Below are positions 38,154 to 46,581 of a stretch of DNA of 64,000 nucleotides, piece after piece. Position 1 is the stretch's first letter; every line of letters begins with the position of its first letter. Location: positions 62,001-126,000 of the forward strand of contig NZ_JOFS01000032.1 in assembly GCF_000719285.1 (NCBI RefSeq). Direction: 5' to 3'. Made by a program: the position numbers and the translations under genes. The notes under the pieces are model-generated. The model had not been told where the DNA came from. It saw nothing but the letters and a program-made list of their open reading frames with translations, and made no database searches. The stretch is from Streptomyces bicolor (GTDB lineage: Bacteria; Actinomycetota; Actinomycetes; Streptomycetales; Streptomycetaceae).

Positions 38154-41153
38154 TCACGCCCCGTAGAAGAGCTCGTCCACCACACCCCGGGCCCGCCGCG
38201 TCGTACGCCGGTACGCGTCGAGCATGTCCCCCGCGTGACCGGGCCCGTACCCCAGGTAGCGCCCCACCGCCGCCAGCTCACGGCTGTCCGACGGGAAGGT
38301 GTCGCCGGCCCGCCCGCGTACCAGCATCACCGCGTTGCGCACCCGCGTGGCCAGCACCCACGCCTCGTCCAGGATCGCCGCCTCCTCGGCCGGAATCAGC
38401 CCGGCCGCGCACGCGGCGGCAAGCGCCTCCCGGGTCCGCGTCGTACGCAGCCCCGGTTCGGCCCACCCATGCTGAAGCTGCAGCAGCTGCACCGTCCACT
38501 CGACGTCGGAGAGCCCGCCGGGCCCGAGCTTGGTGTGCAGCTTGGGGTCGACGCCGCGAGGGAGCCGCTCGGACTCCATACGGGCCTTCAGGCGCCGGAT
38601 CTCCCGTACGGCGTCCTCGCCGAGCCCCTCGGCGGGATACCGCAGCGGATCGACGAGATCGATGAAACGCCGCCCCAGATCCTCGTCGCCGGCCACCACC
38701 TCGGCCCGCAGCAGCGCCTGCGACTCCCAGACCAGGGACCACCGGCGGTAGTACGCCTCGTAGGACTTCAGCGTGCGCACCAGCGGCCCCGACTTGCCCT
38801 CGGGGCGCAGATCGGCGTCGATCAACAACGGCGGATCCGCGCTCGGGATCTGGAGCAGCCGCCGCATCTCCTCGACCACCCGGTTCGCGGCCGCCGAGGC
38901 CTCCTGATCGTCGACACCGTCGCGCGGCTCGTGCACGAACACGACGTCCGCGTCACTGCCGTAGCCCAGCTCGTGCCCCCCGAACCGCCCCATGCCGATG
39001 ATCGCGAACCGGGTGGGCAGCGTGTCGCCCCACCCCTCCCGCACCACCGCACGCAGGGTGCCCGCGAGTGTCGCCGCCGTCAGATCCGACACCGCGGCCC
39101 CGACCCGGTCCACCAGCGCACCCTGATCCGCCTCGGCCGGATTCGCCTCGGTGCCGTAGGAGTCGACGATGTCGGCGGCGGCCGTACGGAACAGTTCCCG
39201 GCGCCGCACACCACGCGCCGCCGTCACCGCCTGCACGGCGTCGTCCGCGCGCCCCACCGCCGCGAGGATCTCCTGCTCCAGGTGCCCACGCGAGCGCGGC
39301 TCCAGCCCGGTCCCCCCGTCGCCGTCGCCGAGCAGTGCCACCGCCTCCGGCGCCCGCATCAGCAAGTCAGGAGCGAGGCGCCCCGCCGACAGCACACGGG
39401 CGAGGTTCTCGGCGGCGGCGCCCTCGTCCCGCAACAGCCGTAGATACCAAGGGGTCTTGCCGAGCGCGTCCGACACCTTGCGGAAGTTCAGCAGCCCCGC
39501 GTCGGGATCCGCCGAGTCCGCGAACCAGCCCAACAGCACCGGCAACAACGTCCGTTGGATCGCCGCCTTGCGGGTGACCCCGGAGGCCAGCGCCTCCAGA
39601 TGCCTGAGCGCGGAGGCCGGATCGGCGTACCCGAGCGCGACCAGCCGCTCCCGCGCCGCCCCGGCGCTCAACCGTGCCTCGCCGGGGGCGAGTTGGGCGA
39701 CCGCGTCGAGCAGCGGCCGGTAGAAGAGCTTCTCGTGCAGGCGCCGTACGACACTCGCGTGCCGTCTCCACTCGCGGTTCAGCTCGGCGACCGGGTCGAC
39801 GCGCAGGCCGAGGGAGCGGCCGATGCGCCGCAGGTCGGCCTCGTCCTCGGGCACCAGGTGGGTGCGCCGCAGCCGGTAGAGCTGGATGCGGTGCTCCATG
39901 GAGCGCAGGAAGCGGTAGGCGTCGTCGAGCTGGGCGGCGTCGGCGCGGCCGACGTAGCCGCCGGCGGCGAGGGCCTGCAGTGCGTGCAGGGTGGTGCCGC
40001 TGCGCAGGGACGCGTCGTGCCGCCCGTGCACCAGCTGCAGCAGCTGTACGGCGAACTCGACGTCCCGGAGCCCGCCGGGGCCGAGCTTGAGCTGGCGGTC
40101 CACCTCGGCCACGGGGATGTTCTCGACGACCCGCCGGCGCATCTTCTGCACGTCGGCGACGAAGTTCTCCCGCTCGGCGGCCTGCCAGACCAGCGGCTCC
40201 ACCGCGGCGACGTACTCCTCGCCCAGCTCGATGTCGCCCGCCACCGGGCGCGCCTTGAGCAGTGCCTGGAACTCCCAGGTCTTGGCCCAGCGCTGGTAGT
40301 AGGCGAGGTGGCTGCTGAGGGTCCGCACCAGGGGACCGTTACGGCCCTCGGGCCGCAGGTTGGCGTCCACGGGCCAGATGGACCCCTCGACGGTCGTCTC
40401 CGAGCAGATCCGCATCATGTGCGAGGCGAGCTTGGTGGCGGACCGCAGCGCCTTGCCCTCGTCGGCGCCGTCCATGGCCTCGCCGACGAAGATGACGTCG
40501 ACGTCGGAGACGTAGTTCAGCTCGTGGCCCCCGCACTTGCCCATCGCGATCACCGCGAGCCGGCACAGCGCGGCGTCCTCCGGCGCGGCGGCGCGGGCGA
40601 TGGCGAGGGCGGCGCGCAGGGTCGCGGTGGCGAGGTCGGCGAGCTCGGCGGCGGTCTGGGCCACGTCGGTGGTGCCGCACACGTCACGGGCGGCGATGGA
40701 GAGCAGACAGCGCCGGTAGGCGACGCGCAGGGAGACGGGGTCGGTGGCCTCGGCGAGGCCGCGCTCGAACTCCTCCACCTCCGGGTGCAGGTCCTGTGGC
40801 TCGTACATGACCAGCGCCTGCCAGTCGCCGGCGTGCTTGGCGAGGTGGTCGGCGAGGGCGGAGGAGGCGCCGAGCACGCCGAGCAGCCGGTCGCGCAGGG
40901 GCTTGGCCGCTATGACCGTGTCCAGCAGTTGCCGTTGGGCGGCGGGGTCGGGCTGCGCTTCGAGGAGCCGGACGAGTCCGTGCAGGGCGAGGTCCGGGTC
41001 GGCTGTGGCGCCGAGGGCCTCCAGCAGCACCGGATCGTTCCTGATCGGCGCGAGTTCCGCGCTCTCCAGGAGCCGCTCGGCGGCCGACGGGTCGGTGAAT
41101 CCGTGCCGCAGCAGCCGTGTGAAGGTACTGCTCCTGCGCCCCGGCGCCGTCAT
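38154..41153 (-). CDS. glnE: Glutamine synthetase adenylyltransferase/deadenylylase GlnE
   Basis: This 999-residue bifunctional enzyme has two nucleotidyltransferase domains, each with the G-G..DxD motif: AMGKCGGHELNYVSDVDVIF (about 202-221) and GMGRFGGHELGYGSDADVVF (about 719-738). By family rule the N-terminal domain removes AMP from, and the C-terminal domain adds AMP to, type I glutamine synthetase. It acts on GlnA (not in this window). The ATG at 41153 follows no strong ribosome-binding site. Both ends of the gene abut copies of a long inverted repeat, yet the frame is intact. Confidence 0.96.
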   Translation of the reverse strand: MTAPGRRSSTFTRLLRHGFTDPSAAERLLESAELAPIRNDPVLLEALGATADPDLALHGLVRLLEAQPDPAAQRQLLDTVIAAKPLRDRLLGVLGASSALADHLAKHAGDWQALVMYEPQDLHPEVEEFERGLAEATDPVSLRVAYRRCLLSIAARDVCGTTDVAQTAAELADLATATLRAALAIARAAAPEDAALCRLAVIAMGKCGGHELNYVSDVDVIFVGEAMDGADEGKALRSATKLASHMMRICSETTVEGSIWPVDANLRPEGRNGPLVRTLSSHLAYYQRWAKTWEFQALLKARPVAGDIELGEEYVAAVEPLVWQAAERENFVADVQKMRRRVVENIPVAEVDRQLKLGPGGLRDVEFAVQLLQLVHGRHDASLRSGTTLHALQALAAGGYVGRADAAQLDDAYRFLRSMEHRIQLYRLRRTHLVPEDEADLRRIGRSLGLRVDPVAELNREWRRHASVVRRLHEKLFYRPLLDAVAQLAPGEARLSAGAARERLVALGYADPASALRHLEALASGVTRKAAIQRTLLPVLLGWFADSADPDAGLLNFRKVSDALGKTPWYLRLLRDEGAAAENLARVLSAGRLAPDLLMRAPEAVALLGDGDGGTGLEPRSRGHLEQEILAAVGRADDAVQAVTAARGVRRRELFRTAAADIVDSYGTEANPAEADQGALVDRVGAAVSDLTAATLAGTLRAVVREGWGDTLPTRFAIIGMGRFGGHELGYGSDADVVFVHEPRDGVDDQEASAAANRVVEEMRRLLQIPSADPPLLIDADLRPEGKSGPLVRTLKSYEAYYRRWSLVWESQALLRAEVVAGDEDLGRRFIDLVDPLRYPAEGLGEDAVREIRRLKARMESERLPRGVDPKLHTKLGPGGLSDVEWTVQLLQLQHGWAEPGLRTTRTREALAAACAAGLIPAEEAAILDEAWVLATRVRNAVMLVRGRAGDTFPSDSRELAAVGRYLGYGPGHAGDMLDAYRRTTRRARGVVDELFYGA

Positions 41154-41221
41154 GGTCGGCCTCCCGTTCCGATCAGGGTCGTTCGCGCCCGATCAAGGTC
41201 GTACGCGGTCGAGCGTAGCCG

Positions 41222-41492
41222 CTGCGCTGGGCTTGGGCGGGGTGCCTGCGGCGGCCTGCGCGGGTTTGGTGGGGGTGCGCGTGCGGATGCCTGCGGCGCC
41301 TGTGCGGGTGTGGTGGGGGTGCGCGTAGCGCCTGCGGTCGTGTTGTGGGTCGGGGCCGGGCCGGGGGGTGTCCGTCCTCGGACCGGCGGCTGGACTTAGG
41401 CCAGGAGGTGCCGTTTCTTGACGCCGGCCACTGCGGGCGGACACCCCCCGGCCCGTCCCCTTCCCGCCGTGGGCGGCTGCGGCCCGTGGGGG
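41222..41492. repeat. Long dispersed repeat, right flank of glnE (inverted copy)
   Basis: The element at 37885-38132 is found here in opposite orientation. The 15-base pair GCCGGGGGGTGTCCG (41360-41374) and CGGACACCCCCCGGC (41438-41452) encloses 63 bases. On the left are GTGGGTCGGGGCCGGG and repeated GGTGGGGGTGCGCGT units, and on the right CCGCCGTGGGCGGCTG. It fills most of the 692-base gap before the VOC gene; I see no gene there. Confidence 0.88.
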
Positions 41493-41635
41493 TACACGCC
41501 CACCTAGCTGCGGGCAGTCGTGCCGCTGGGGCGGCACGGGTGGGCGCAGCGGCACCCCGCCAGCGCCGGGCCGCGCGTCCCACCCCCGCCCAGCCACAAC
41601 GCTGGGCACCTCTCGACGCCGATCCGCACTCCCAC

Positions 41636-41709
41636 CCAGCCCGTCCGGCGTTTGAGGACAAGGCCCCTCAAGGGCCGAAGCGGGGGACTGGGGGCGGCAG
41701 CCCCCAGTA
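41636..41709. repeat. Dispersed GC-rich repeat, copy 2
   Basis: CAGCCCGTCCGGCGTTTGAG, then GGGGGACTGGGGGCGGCAG and CCCCCAGT. The first part is the inverted match of the end of the repeat at 3893-3990. Confidence 0.75.
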
Positions 41710-41845
41710 GGGCCCGCAGCAGCCCCGGATGCCTTGGAATCTGCGGAACTTGGGCGATCGCGGTGGCGCAGAGCATCGTTTTCGGCTTCGGTTAGGGGGA
41801 GCCGTTCAGCCAGACCCGCTGGCGATTCACCATGGAGGACTAGCG

Positions 41846-42298
41846 ATGGACTTCACCCTCGAAGTGATCCCGCTGCCCGTGAGCGACATCGACCGGGCCC
41901 GCGACTTCTACCGGGACAAGGTCGGCTTCCACGTCGACATCGACCAGGAGGTCATGCCGGGCATGCGCATCGTCCAGCTGACGCCTCCGGGCTCCGGCTG
42001 TTCGATCGCCCTCGGCGACAGCATTTGGGACATGACCAAGGGCGAGACCGTGCCCGAGCCCGGCTCGTACCAGGGCCTGCAGCTCTGCGTGGCGGACATC
42101 AAGGCGGCCCGGGCGGAACTCGTGGAGCGGGGCCTGGAGGTGTCGGAGCCGGTCCAGTACGCCCCGGACGACGGCGCGACGTTCATGTACTTCAAGGACC
42201 CCGACGGCAACGGCTGGTCGATCCAGGAGTACCGCCGCAGGGTGACGGAGCCGCTGCACCAGCTGCTGGCGGAGCAGGCGGCCGAGCGCGGGCAGTGA
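41846..42298 (+). CDS. VOC (glyoxalase/bleomycin-resistance) family protein
   Basis: This 150-residue protein is a paired beta-alpha-beta metalloenzyme fold with N-module FTLEVIPLPVSDIDRARDFY (residues 3-22) and C-module YFKDPDGNGWSIQEYR near residue 115-130. Substrates in the family range from methylglyoxal-glutathione adducts to antibiotics; this subgroup (LEVIPLPVSDIDRA) is uncharacterised. GGAGG lies 7 bases before the ATG. It converges on glnA2 with a shared hairpin between them. Confidence 0.88.
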   Translation: MDFTLEVIPLPVSDIDRARDFYRDKVGFHVDIDQEVMPGMRIVQLTPPGSGCSIALGDSIWDMTKGETVPEPGSYQGLQLCVADIKAARAELVERGLEVSEPVQYAPDDGATFMYFKDPDGNGWSIQEYRRRVTEPLHQLLAEQAAERGQ

Positions 42299-42303
42299 CA
42301 CCA

Positions 42304-42334
42304 CGGGGGCGCGGGACGGAATCCCGCGCCCCCG
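42304..42334. terminator. Bidirectional terminator between the VOC gene and glnA2
   Basis: A perfect 13-bp hairpin CGGGGGCGCGGGA/TCCCGCGCCCCCG with a five-base loop is placed five bases after the VOC stop and 23 bases from the glnA2 stop. Confidence 0.9.
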
Positions 42335-42356
42335 GCCTGAGCTTTTGCGCTTGCGC

Positions 42357-43718
42357 CTACAGCACCGGCAGGTTCTTCCGCAGCTCGAACGCCGTCACCT
42401 CGGAGCGGTACTCGTGCCACTCCGCCCGCTTGTTGCGCAGGAAGAAATCGAAGACGTGCTCGCCGAGCGTCTCGGCGATCAGGTCGCTGCGCTCCATGAG
42501 AGTGAGCGCCTCGCCCAGGTTCTGCGGCAGCGGCTCGATGCCCATCGCGCGGCGCTCGGCGTCGGAGAGGGCCCAGACGTCGTCCTCGGCGCCGGGTGGG
42601 AGCTCGTAGCCCTCCTCGATGCCCTTGAGGCCGGCGGCCAGCAGGACCGCGTAGGCCAGGTACGGGTTGGCGCCGGAGTCCAGTGAGCGGACCTCGACCC
42701 GGGCCGAGCCCGTCTTGCCGGGCTTGTACATCGGGACGCGGACCAGGGCCGAGCGGTTGTTGTGGCCCCAGCAGATGTACGAGGGGGCCTCGCCGCCGGC
42801 GCCGGCGGTGCGCTCGGAGCCGCCCCAGATGCGCTTGTAGGAGTTCACCCACTGGTTGGTGACCGCGGCGATCTCCGCGGCGTGCTTCAGCAGGCCCGCG
42901 ATGAAGGAGCGGCCGACCTTGGAGAGCTGGTACTCGGCGCCCGACTCGTAGAAGGCGTTCCTGTCGCCCTCGAACAACGACAGGTGCGTGTGCATGCCGC
43001 TGCCCGGGTGCTCCGAGAAGGGCTTCGGCATGAACGTTGCCTGGACGCCCTGCTCCAGCGCCACCTGCTTCATGACCAGGCGGAACGTCATGATGTTGTC
43101 CGCCGTCGAGAGGGCGTCGGCGTAGCGCAGGTCGATCTCCTGCTGGCCCGGCGCGCCCTCGTGGTGGGAGAACTCGACCGAGATGCCCATCGACTCCAGC
43201 ATGGTGATCGCCTGGCGGCGGAAGTCCATGCCGATGTTCTGCGGGGTGTGGTCGAAGTAGCCCGAGTTGTCGGCGGGGGTCGGCACGGAGCCGTCGACGG
43301 GCTTGTCCTTCAGCAGGAAGAACTCGATCTCGGGGTGGGTGTAGAAGGTGAAGCCCAGGTCGGAGGCGCGGGCCAGGGCGCGCTTGAGGACATAGCGCGG
43401 GTCCGCGAAGGACGGGGAGCCGTCCGGCATGAGGATGTCGCAGAACATCCGGGCCGTGCCGGGGGCCTCGGCGCGCCACGGCAGGATCTGGAACGTCGAC
43501 GGGTCCGGCTTGGCGATCATGTCGGACTCGTATACGCGGGCGAAGCCCTCGATCGCCGAGCCGTCGAAGCCGATGCCCTCGTCGAAGGCCTGCTCGAGCT
43601 CGGCCGGGGCCACGGCCACGGACTTGAGGAAGCCCAGCACGTCCGTGAACCACAGCCGTACGAACCGGATGTCGCGCTCCTCCAACGTCCGGAGCACGAA
43701 CTCCTGCTGCTTGTCCAT
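42357..43718 (-). CDS. glnA2: Type I glutamine synthetase paralogue GlnA2 (gamma-glutamylpolyamine synthetase type)
   Basis: This 453-residue protein has the GSI fold: GFDGSAIEGFARV, THPEIEFFLLK, GSGMHTHLSLF and NNRSALVRVP. By position (SCO2241-like, near glnE) it is GlnA2, which has been reported to glutamylate polyamines. A Tyr in GYELPPGAEDD aligns with the adenylylation Tyr region of true GSI (NLYDLPPEE), but the flanking residues differ, so control by the adjacent GlnE is doubtful. The ATG at 43718 (MDKQQEF), preceded by GGGGAAG, is preferred to one five codons upstream, whose AAGG is too close. Confidence 0.93.
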   Translation of the reverse strand: MDKQQEFVLRTLEERDIRFVRLWFTDVLGFLKSVAVAPAELEQAFDEGIGFDGSAIEGFARVYESDMIAKPDPSTFQILPWRAEAPGTARMFCDILMPDGSPSFADPRYVLKRALARASDLGFTFYTHPEIEFFLLKDKPVDGSVPTPADNSGYFDHTPQNIGMDFRRQAITMLESMGISVEFSHHEGAPGQQEIDLRYADALSTADNIMTFRLVMKQVALEQGVQATFMPKPFSEHPGSGMHTHLSLFEGDRNAFYESGAEYQLSKVGRSFIAGLLKHAAEIAAVTNQWVNSYKRIWGGSERTAGAGGEAPSYICWGHNNRSALVRVPMYKPGKTGSARVEVRSLDSGANPYLAYAVLLAAGLKGIEEGYELPPGAEDDVWALSDAERRAMGIEPLPQNLGEALTLMERSDLIAETLGEHVFDFFLRNKRAEWHEYRSEVTAFELRKNLPVL

Positions 43719-43970
43719 CTTCCGCTTCCCCATCCTTGCTGGTCAGGCCGCCTGTCTCCGGTACCGCGGGAGGCGGTCGGGCACCTGAGCATCACACCAC
43801 AACACCATTTCAGGCGCGTTGCGCACCTTGATCGCCGAAGCGATCCCGGACTGAACGCCCGGCGTACGGCAGGTGTCCTGCCGTGGCACGCGGTGAACTG
43901 CTCTGCCGCCCATCTTGCCTGCTCGGACCGACATCCGTAATGCCCGGCCCCGCAAGACCCACCCCACTTT

Positions 43971-43993
43971 AATTTGCATCTCAGATGCAAGTT
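43971..43993 (+). promoter_or_regulatory. NsrR-type operator upstream of the flavohaemoglobin gene
   Basis: The dyad TTGCATCT-C-AGATGCAA (43974-43990) extends to an 11-1-11 site with AA and TT ends, the architecture of NsrR sites. It lies 56 bases before the hmp ATG in an unusually AT-rich patch (ACTTTAATTT...GTTTTAATG). Confidence 0.85.
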
Positions 43994-44048
43994 TTAATGA
44001 CCGTGGGCGGCCGCCCTCGCGCCGCCCGGTCGAGCCCGAGGAGAACCG

Positions 44049-45233
44049 ATGCTGTCCGAGCAGTCCGCCGCCACCGTCCGCGCCACCCTTCCCGCGGTCG
44101 GCGCGTCCCTCGCCGAGATCACCGAACGCTTCTACGCCGGGCTGTTCACCGCCCGTCCCGAGCTGCTGCGCGACCTGTTCAACCGCGGCAACCAGGCGGC
44201 GGGCACGCAGCGGCAGGCCCTGGCGGGTTCCATCGCCGCGTTCGCGACGCACCTCGTGGACCACCCCGACGAGCGGCCCGACGCGATGCTGGGCCGCATC
44301 GCCCACAAGCACGCCTCCCTGGGCGTCACGGCGGAGCAGTACGCGCTCGTCCACGAGCACCTCTTCGCCGCCATCGCCGACGTCCTCGGCGAGGCCGTCA
44401 CGCCCGAGGTCGCGGCCGCCTGGGACGAGGTCTACTGGCTGATGGCGAACGCCCTGATCGCGATCGAGAAGCGGCTGTACGACGAGCGCGGAGGCAGCGA
44501 GTGGCGGGAGTGGGAGGTCGTGGGACGCGTCGAGGAGACCGCCGACGTCGCCACGTTCCGGCTGCGCCCGGCCGACGGCCGCCCGGCGCCCGGCTTCCGG
44601 GCCGGGCAGTACGTCTCCGTACAGGTCGAGCTCCCGGACGGGGCCCGGCAGATACGCCAGTACAGTCTGTCCGCCGCACCCGGATCGCCGGTACGCCAGA
44701 TCAGCGTGAAGCGGGTGCCCGGCGGCACCGCGCCCGACGGCGAGGTCTCGAACCACCTCCACGCGCGCGTGCGGGCCGGCGATCGCCTTCGCATGTCGGC
44801 GGCGTACGGCGATCTCGTCCTCGCCGGCACCGAGGCCCCGCTCCTCCTCGCGTCCGCCGGGATCGGCGTCACCCCCATGGTCGCGATGCTGGGCGAGCTC
44901 GCGGACGCCGGGCACGAGGGCCGGGTGATCGTCGTGCACGGCGACCGCTCCCCCGCCACGCACGCCCTGCGCGCCGACCACGAGGCGTACGCCGAGAAGC
45001 TCCAGGGAGCCTCGGCCCACTTCTGGTACGAGACGGACGCCGACGCCCCCCACCGCACCGGCCTGGTCGACCTGACCGACGTCGCCGTACCGAAGGGCAC
45101 GCGTGCGTACCTGTGCGGTCCGCTGCCCTTCATGCGTACGGTGCGGGCTCAGTTGATCGGGAAGGGCGTGGCGCCGGCCGACATCCACTACGAGGTCTTC
45201 GGACCCGACCTGTGGCTGGCCCAGGAGGGCTAG
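44049..45233 (+). CDS. hmp: Flavohaemoglobin, nitric oxide dioxygenase
   Basis: This 394-residue enzyme oxidises NO to nitrate using O2 and NAD(P)H. The globin domain (1-140) has FNRGNQ and the haem-ligating His in IAHKHASLG (about 83). The FAD domain has RQYSLSAAP (about 203) and the NAD domain has ASAGIGVTPM and YLCGPLPFM, ending EVFGPD. GAGGAG precedes the ATG. An NsrR-like dyad lies upstream, and the nsrR gene is convergent with stop codons that overlap in the shared palindrome CTAG. The 330 bases before it hold no gene, but include the hairpin GGCAGGTGTCCTGCC at 43868. Confidence 0.96.
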   Translation: MLSEQSAATVRATLPAVGASLAEITERFYAGLFTARPELLRDLFNRGNQAAGTQRQALAGSIAAFATHLVDHPDERPDAMLGRIAHKHASLGVTAEQYALVHEHLFAAIADVLGEAVTPEVAAAWDEVYWLMANALIAIEKRLYDERGGSEWREWEVVGRVEETADVATFRLRPADGRPAPGFRAGQYVSVQVELPDGARQIRQYSLSAAPGSPVRQISVKRVPGGTAPDGEVSNHLHARVRAGDRLRMSAAYGDLVLAGTEAPLLLASAGIGVTPMVAMLGELADAGHEGRVIVVHGDRSPATHALRADHEAYAEKLQGASAHFWYETDADAPHRTGLVDLTDVAVPKGTRAYLCGPLPFMRTVRAQLIGKGVAPADIHYEVFGPDLWLAQEG

Positions 45234-45703
45234 GCCCTGTCGTCAAATTCCCGCCTGCCCGGCGGCGTCCAGGGCGCGCGGCCGATCTGCAGCAGCAGCG
45301 GCCCGGTCGGGTCCGCGGTCACATCGGCCACCGTCAGCGGGTCCAGCGAGGCGAAGAAGGCCTCCTGGGCCCGCCGCAGCGCACCGCGCAGCCGGCACGC
45401 GGAGTTGAGCGGGCAGGGGTTGTCGCCCTCGCAGTCGACGACGTCGCCGTCCCCCTCGAAGGCGCGCACGACCGCGCCGACCGACGCGGTGCGGCCCCTG
45501 TCGCTGAGTGTGAGACCGCCGCCGCGGCCCCGGCGGGCGTCGACCAGGCCCATGTGCTGCAGCTCGGCGACGACCTTGGCGGCGTGCGTGTACGGCACCT
45601 CCATGTCCGCCGCGACCTCGCGGGTCGTCGGCGTCGCGTCGCCCATGACGGCCAGCCGCATCAGGAGGCGCAGTGCCAGGTCGGTGGAGCGCAACAGCCG
45701 CAT
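45230..45703 (-). CDS. nsrR: Rrf2-family nitric oxide sensor NsrR
   Basis: This 157-residue regulator carries a winged helix and three Cys at 91, 97 and 103 (CEGDNPCPLNSAC), with Asp8 in LRSTDLA. These are the [4Fe-4S] ligands described for S. coelicolor NsrR (three Cys and Asp8). NO destroys the cluster and releases repression of hmp and of nsrR itself. The ATG at 45703 gives Asp its position 8. A degenerate dyad (45720-45742) lies just upstream. The pair nsrR/hmp is convergent, not divergent. Confidence 0.95.
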   Translation of the reverse strand: MRLLRSTDLALRLLMRLAVMGDATPTTREVAADMEVPYTHAAKVVAELQHMGLVDARRGRGGGLTLSDRGRTASVGAVVRAFEGDGDVVDCEGDNPCPLNSACRLRGALRRAQEAFFASLDPLTVADVTADPTGPLLLQIGRAPWTPPGRREFDDRA

Positions 45704-45719
45704 GGACGGCAGGGTAGAT

Positions 45720-45742
45720 AATGTGCATCCCGGGTTCAAAAT
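45720..45742 (-). promoter_or_regulatory. Degenerate NsrR-like dyad upstream of nsrR
   Basis: AATGTGCATCC-C-GGGTTCAAAAT. The first half matches 8 of 11 bases of the hmp site half; the other half is weak. It suggests weak autoregulation. Confidence 0.45.
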
Positions 45743-45785
45743 ATCGGGCGGTTCCCGATACCGGGGCGGTTCGAAATATCGGCGG
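45732..45785. repeat. Three imperfect 17-18-base repeats between nsrR and the DUF3105 gene
   Basis: GGTTCAAAATATCGGGC, GGTTCCCGATACCGGGGC and GGTTCGAAATATCGGCGG are consecutive. They may be binding sites for a regulator of either divergent gene. Confidence 0.7.
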
Positions 45786-45924
45786 CCCGGGCCCGGACCG
45801 GTCGGCCGATGCGCCCCCACCCGGCCTTTCCGGCCTTTCCGGCGACCGCTCTACTGGAGGTCGCACCTCCCCCATTACGATCAGCGAACCCGACTGTCCC
45901 ACCCCTCCCAGAAGGGCACACCTC

Positions 45925-46581
45925 ATGGGCTCCGCCAAGAACAAGAGCAGCGCCGCGCGCAGAGCGCGAATAGAGGAGATGCGGCGCGCCGAGCAGGCCC
46001 GTGACCGGCGCAACCGCATCCTCACCATCGCGGCCAGCGTCGTGGTCGTCGTCGGCCTCGTCGTCGGCGGTGTCGTCCTGATCCAGTCGCAGTCCGAGGA
46101 GAAGGCGCAGGCGGACAAGACCCCCGGGAAGTTCGTCACCGGCAAGGACGGCGTGAAGACCTGGAACAAGACCTTGTCCCAGACCCACGTCAAGACCGGC
46201 GTGACGTACCCGATGGAGCCCCCGGTCGGCGGCGACCACCACGCGGCCTGGATGAACTGCAACGGCGACGTCTACACCAAGGAACTCAAGAACGAGAACG
46301 CCGTGCACTCGCTGGAGCACGGGGCGGTCTGGGTGACGTACACCAGCAAGGCGCCCAAGGCCGATGTCGCCGCGCTGGCGGAGAAGGTCAAGAAGACGCC
46401 GTACTCGCTGATGAGCCCGGACGAGAAGCAGAAGGACCCGATCATGCTCAGCGCGTGGGGGCACCAGCGGACGGTGACGAGCGCGAGCGACCCGAACGTC
46501 GACAAGTTCTTCGAGAAGTACGTCCAGGGTGAGCAGACGCCCGAGAAGGGCGCGGCCTGCACGGGTGGTCTGTCGGAGTGA
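45925..46581 (+). CDS. DUF3105 membrane-anchored protein
   Basis: This 218-residue protein has a basic N-terminus, one membrane helix at about 32-54 and an extracytoplasmic DUF3105 domain. Conserved features are GGDHHAAWMNCNG and NAVHSLEHGAVWVTY, which are His- and Cys-rich and suit metal binding. The function is unknown. It overlaps the DUF305 gene by GTGA, so the two are cotranslated. Confidence 0.9.
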   Translation: MGSAKNKSSAARRARIEEMRRAEQARDRRNRILTIAASVVVVVGLVVGGVVLIQSQSEEKAQADKTPGKFVTGKDGVKTWNKTLSQTHVKTGVTYPMEPPVGGDHHAAWMNCNGDVYTKELKNENAVHSLEHGAVWVTYTSKAPKADVAALAEKVKKTPYSLMSPDEKQKDPIMLSAWGHQRTVTSASDPNVDKFFEKYVQGEQTPEKGAACTGGLSE

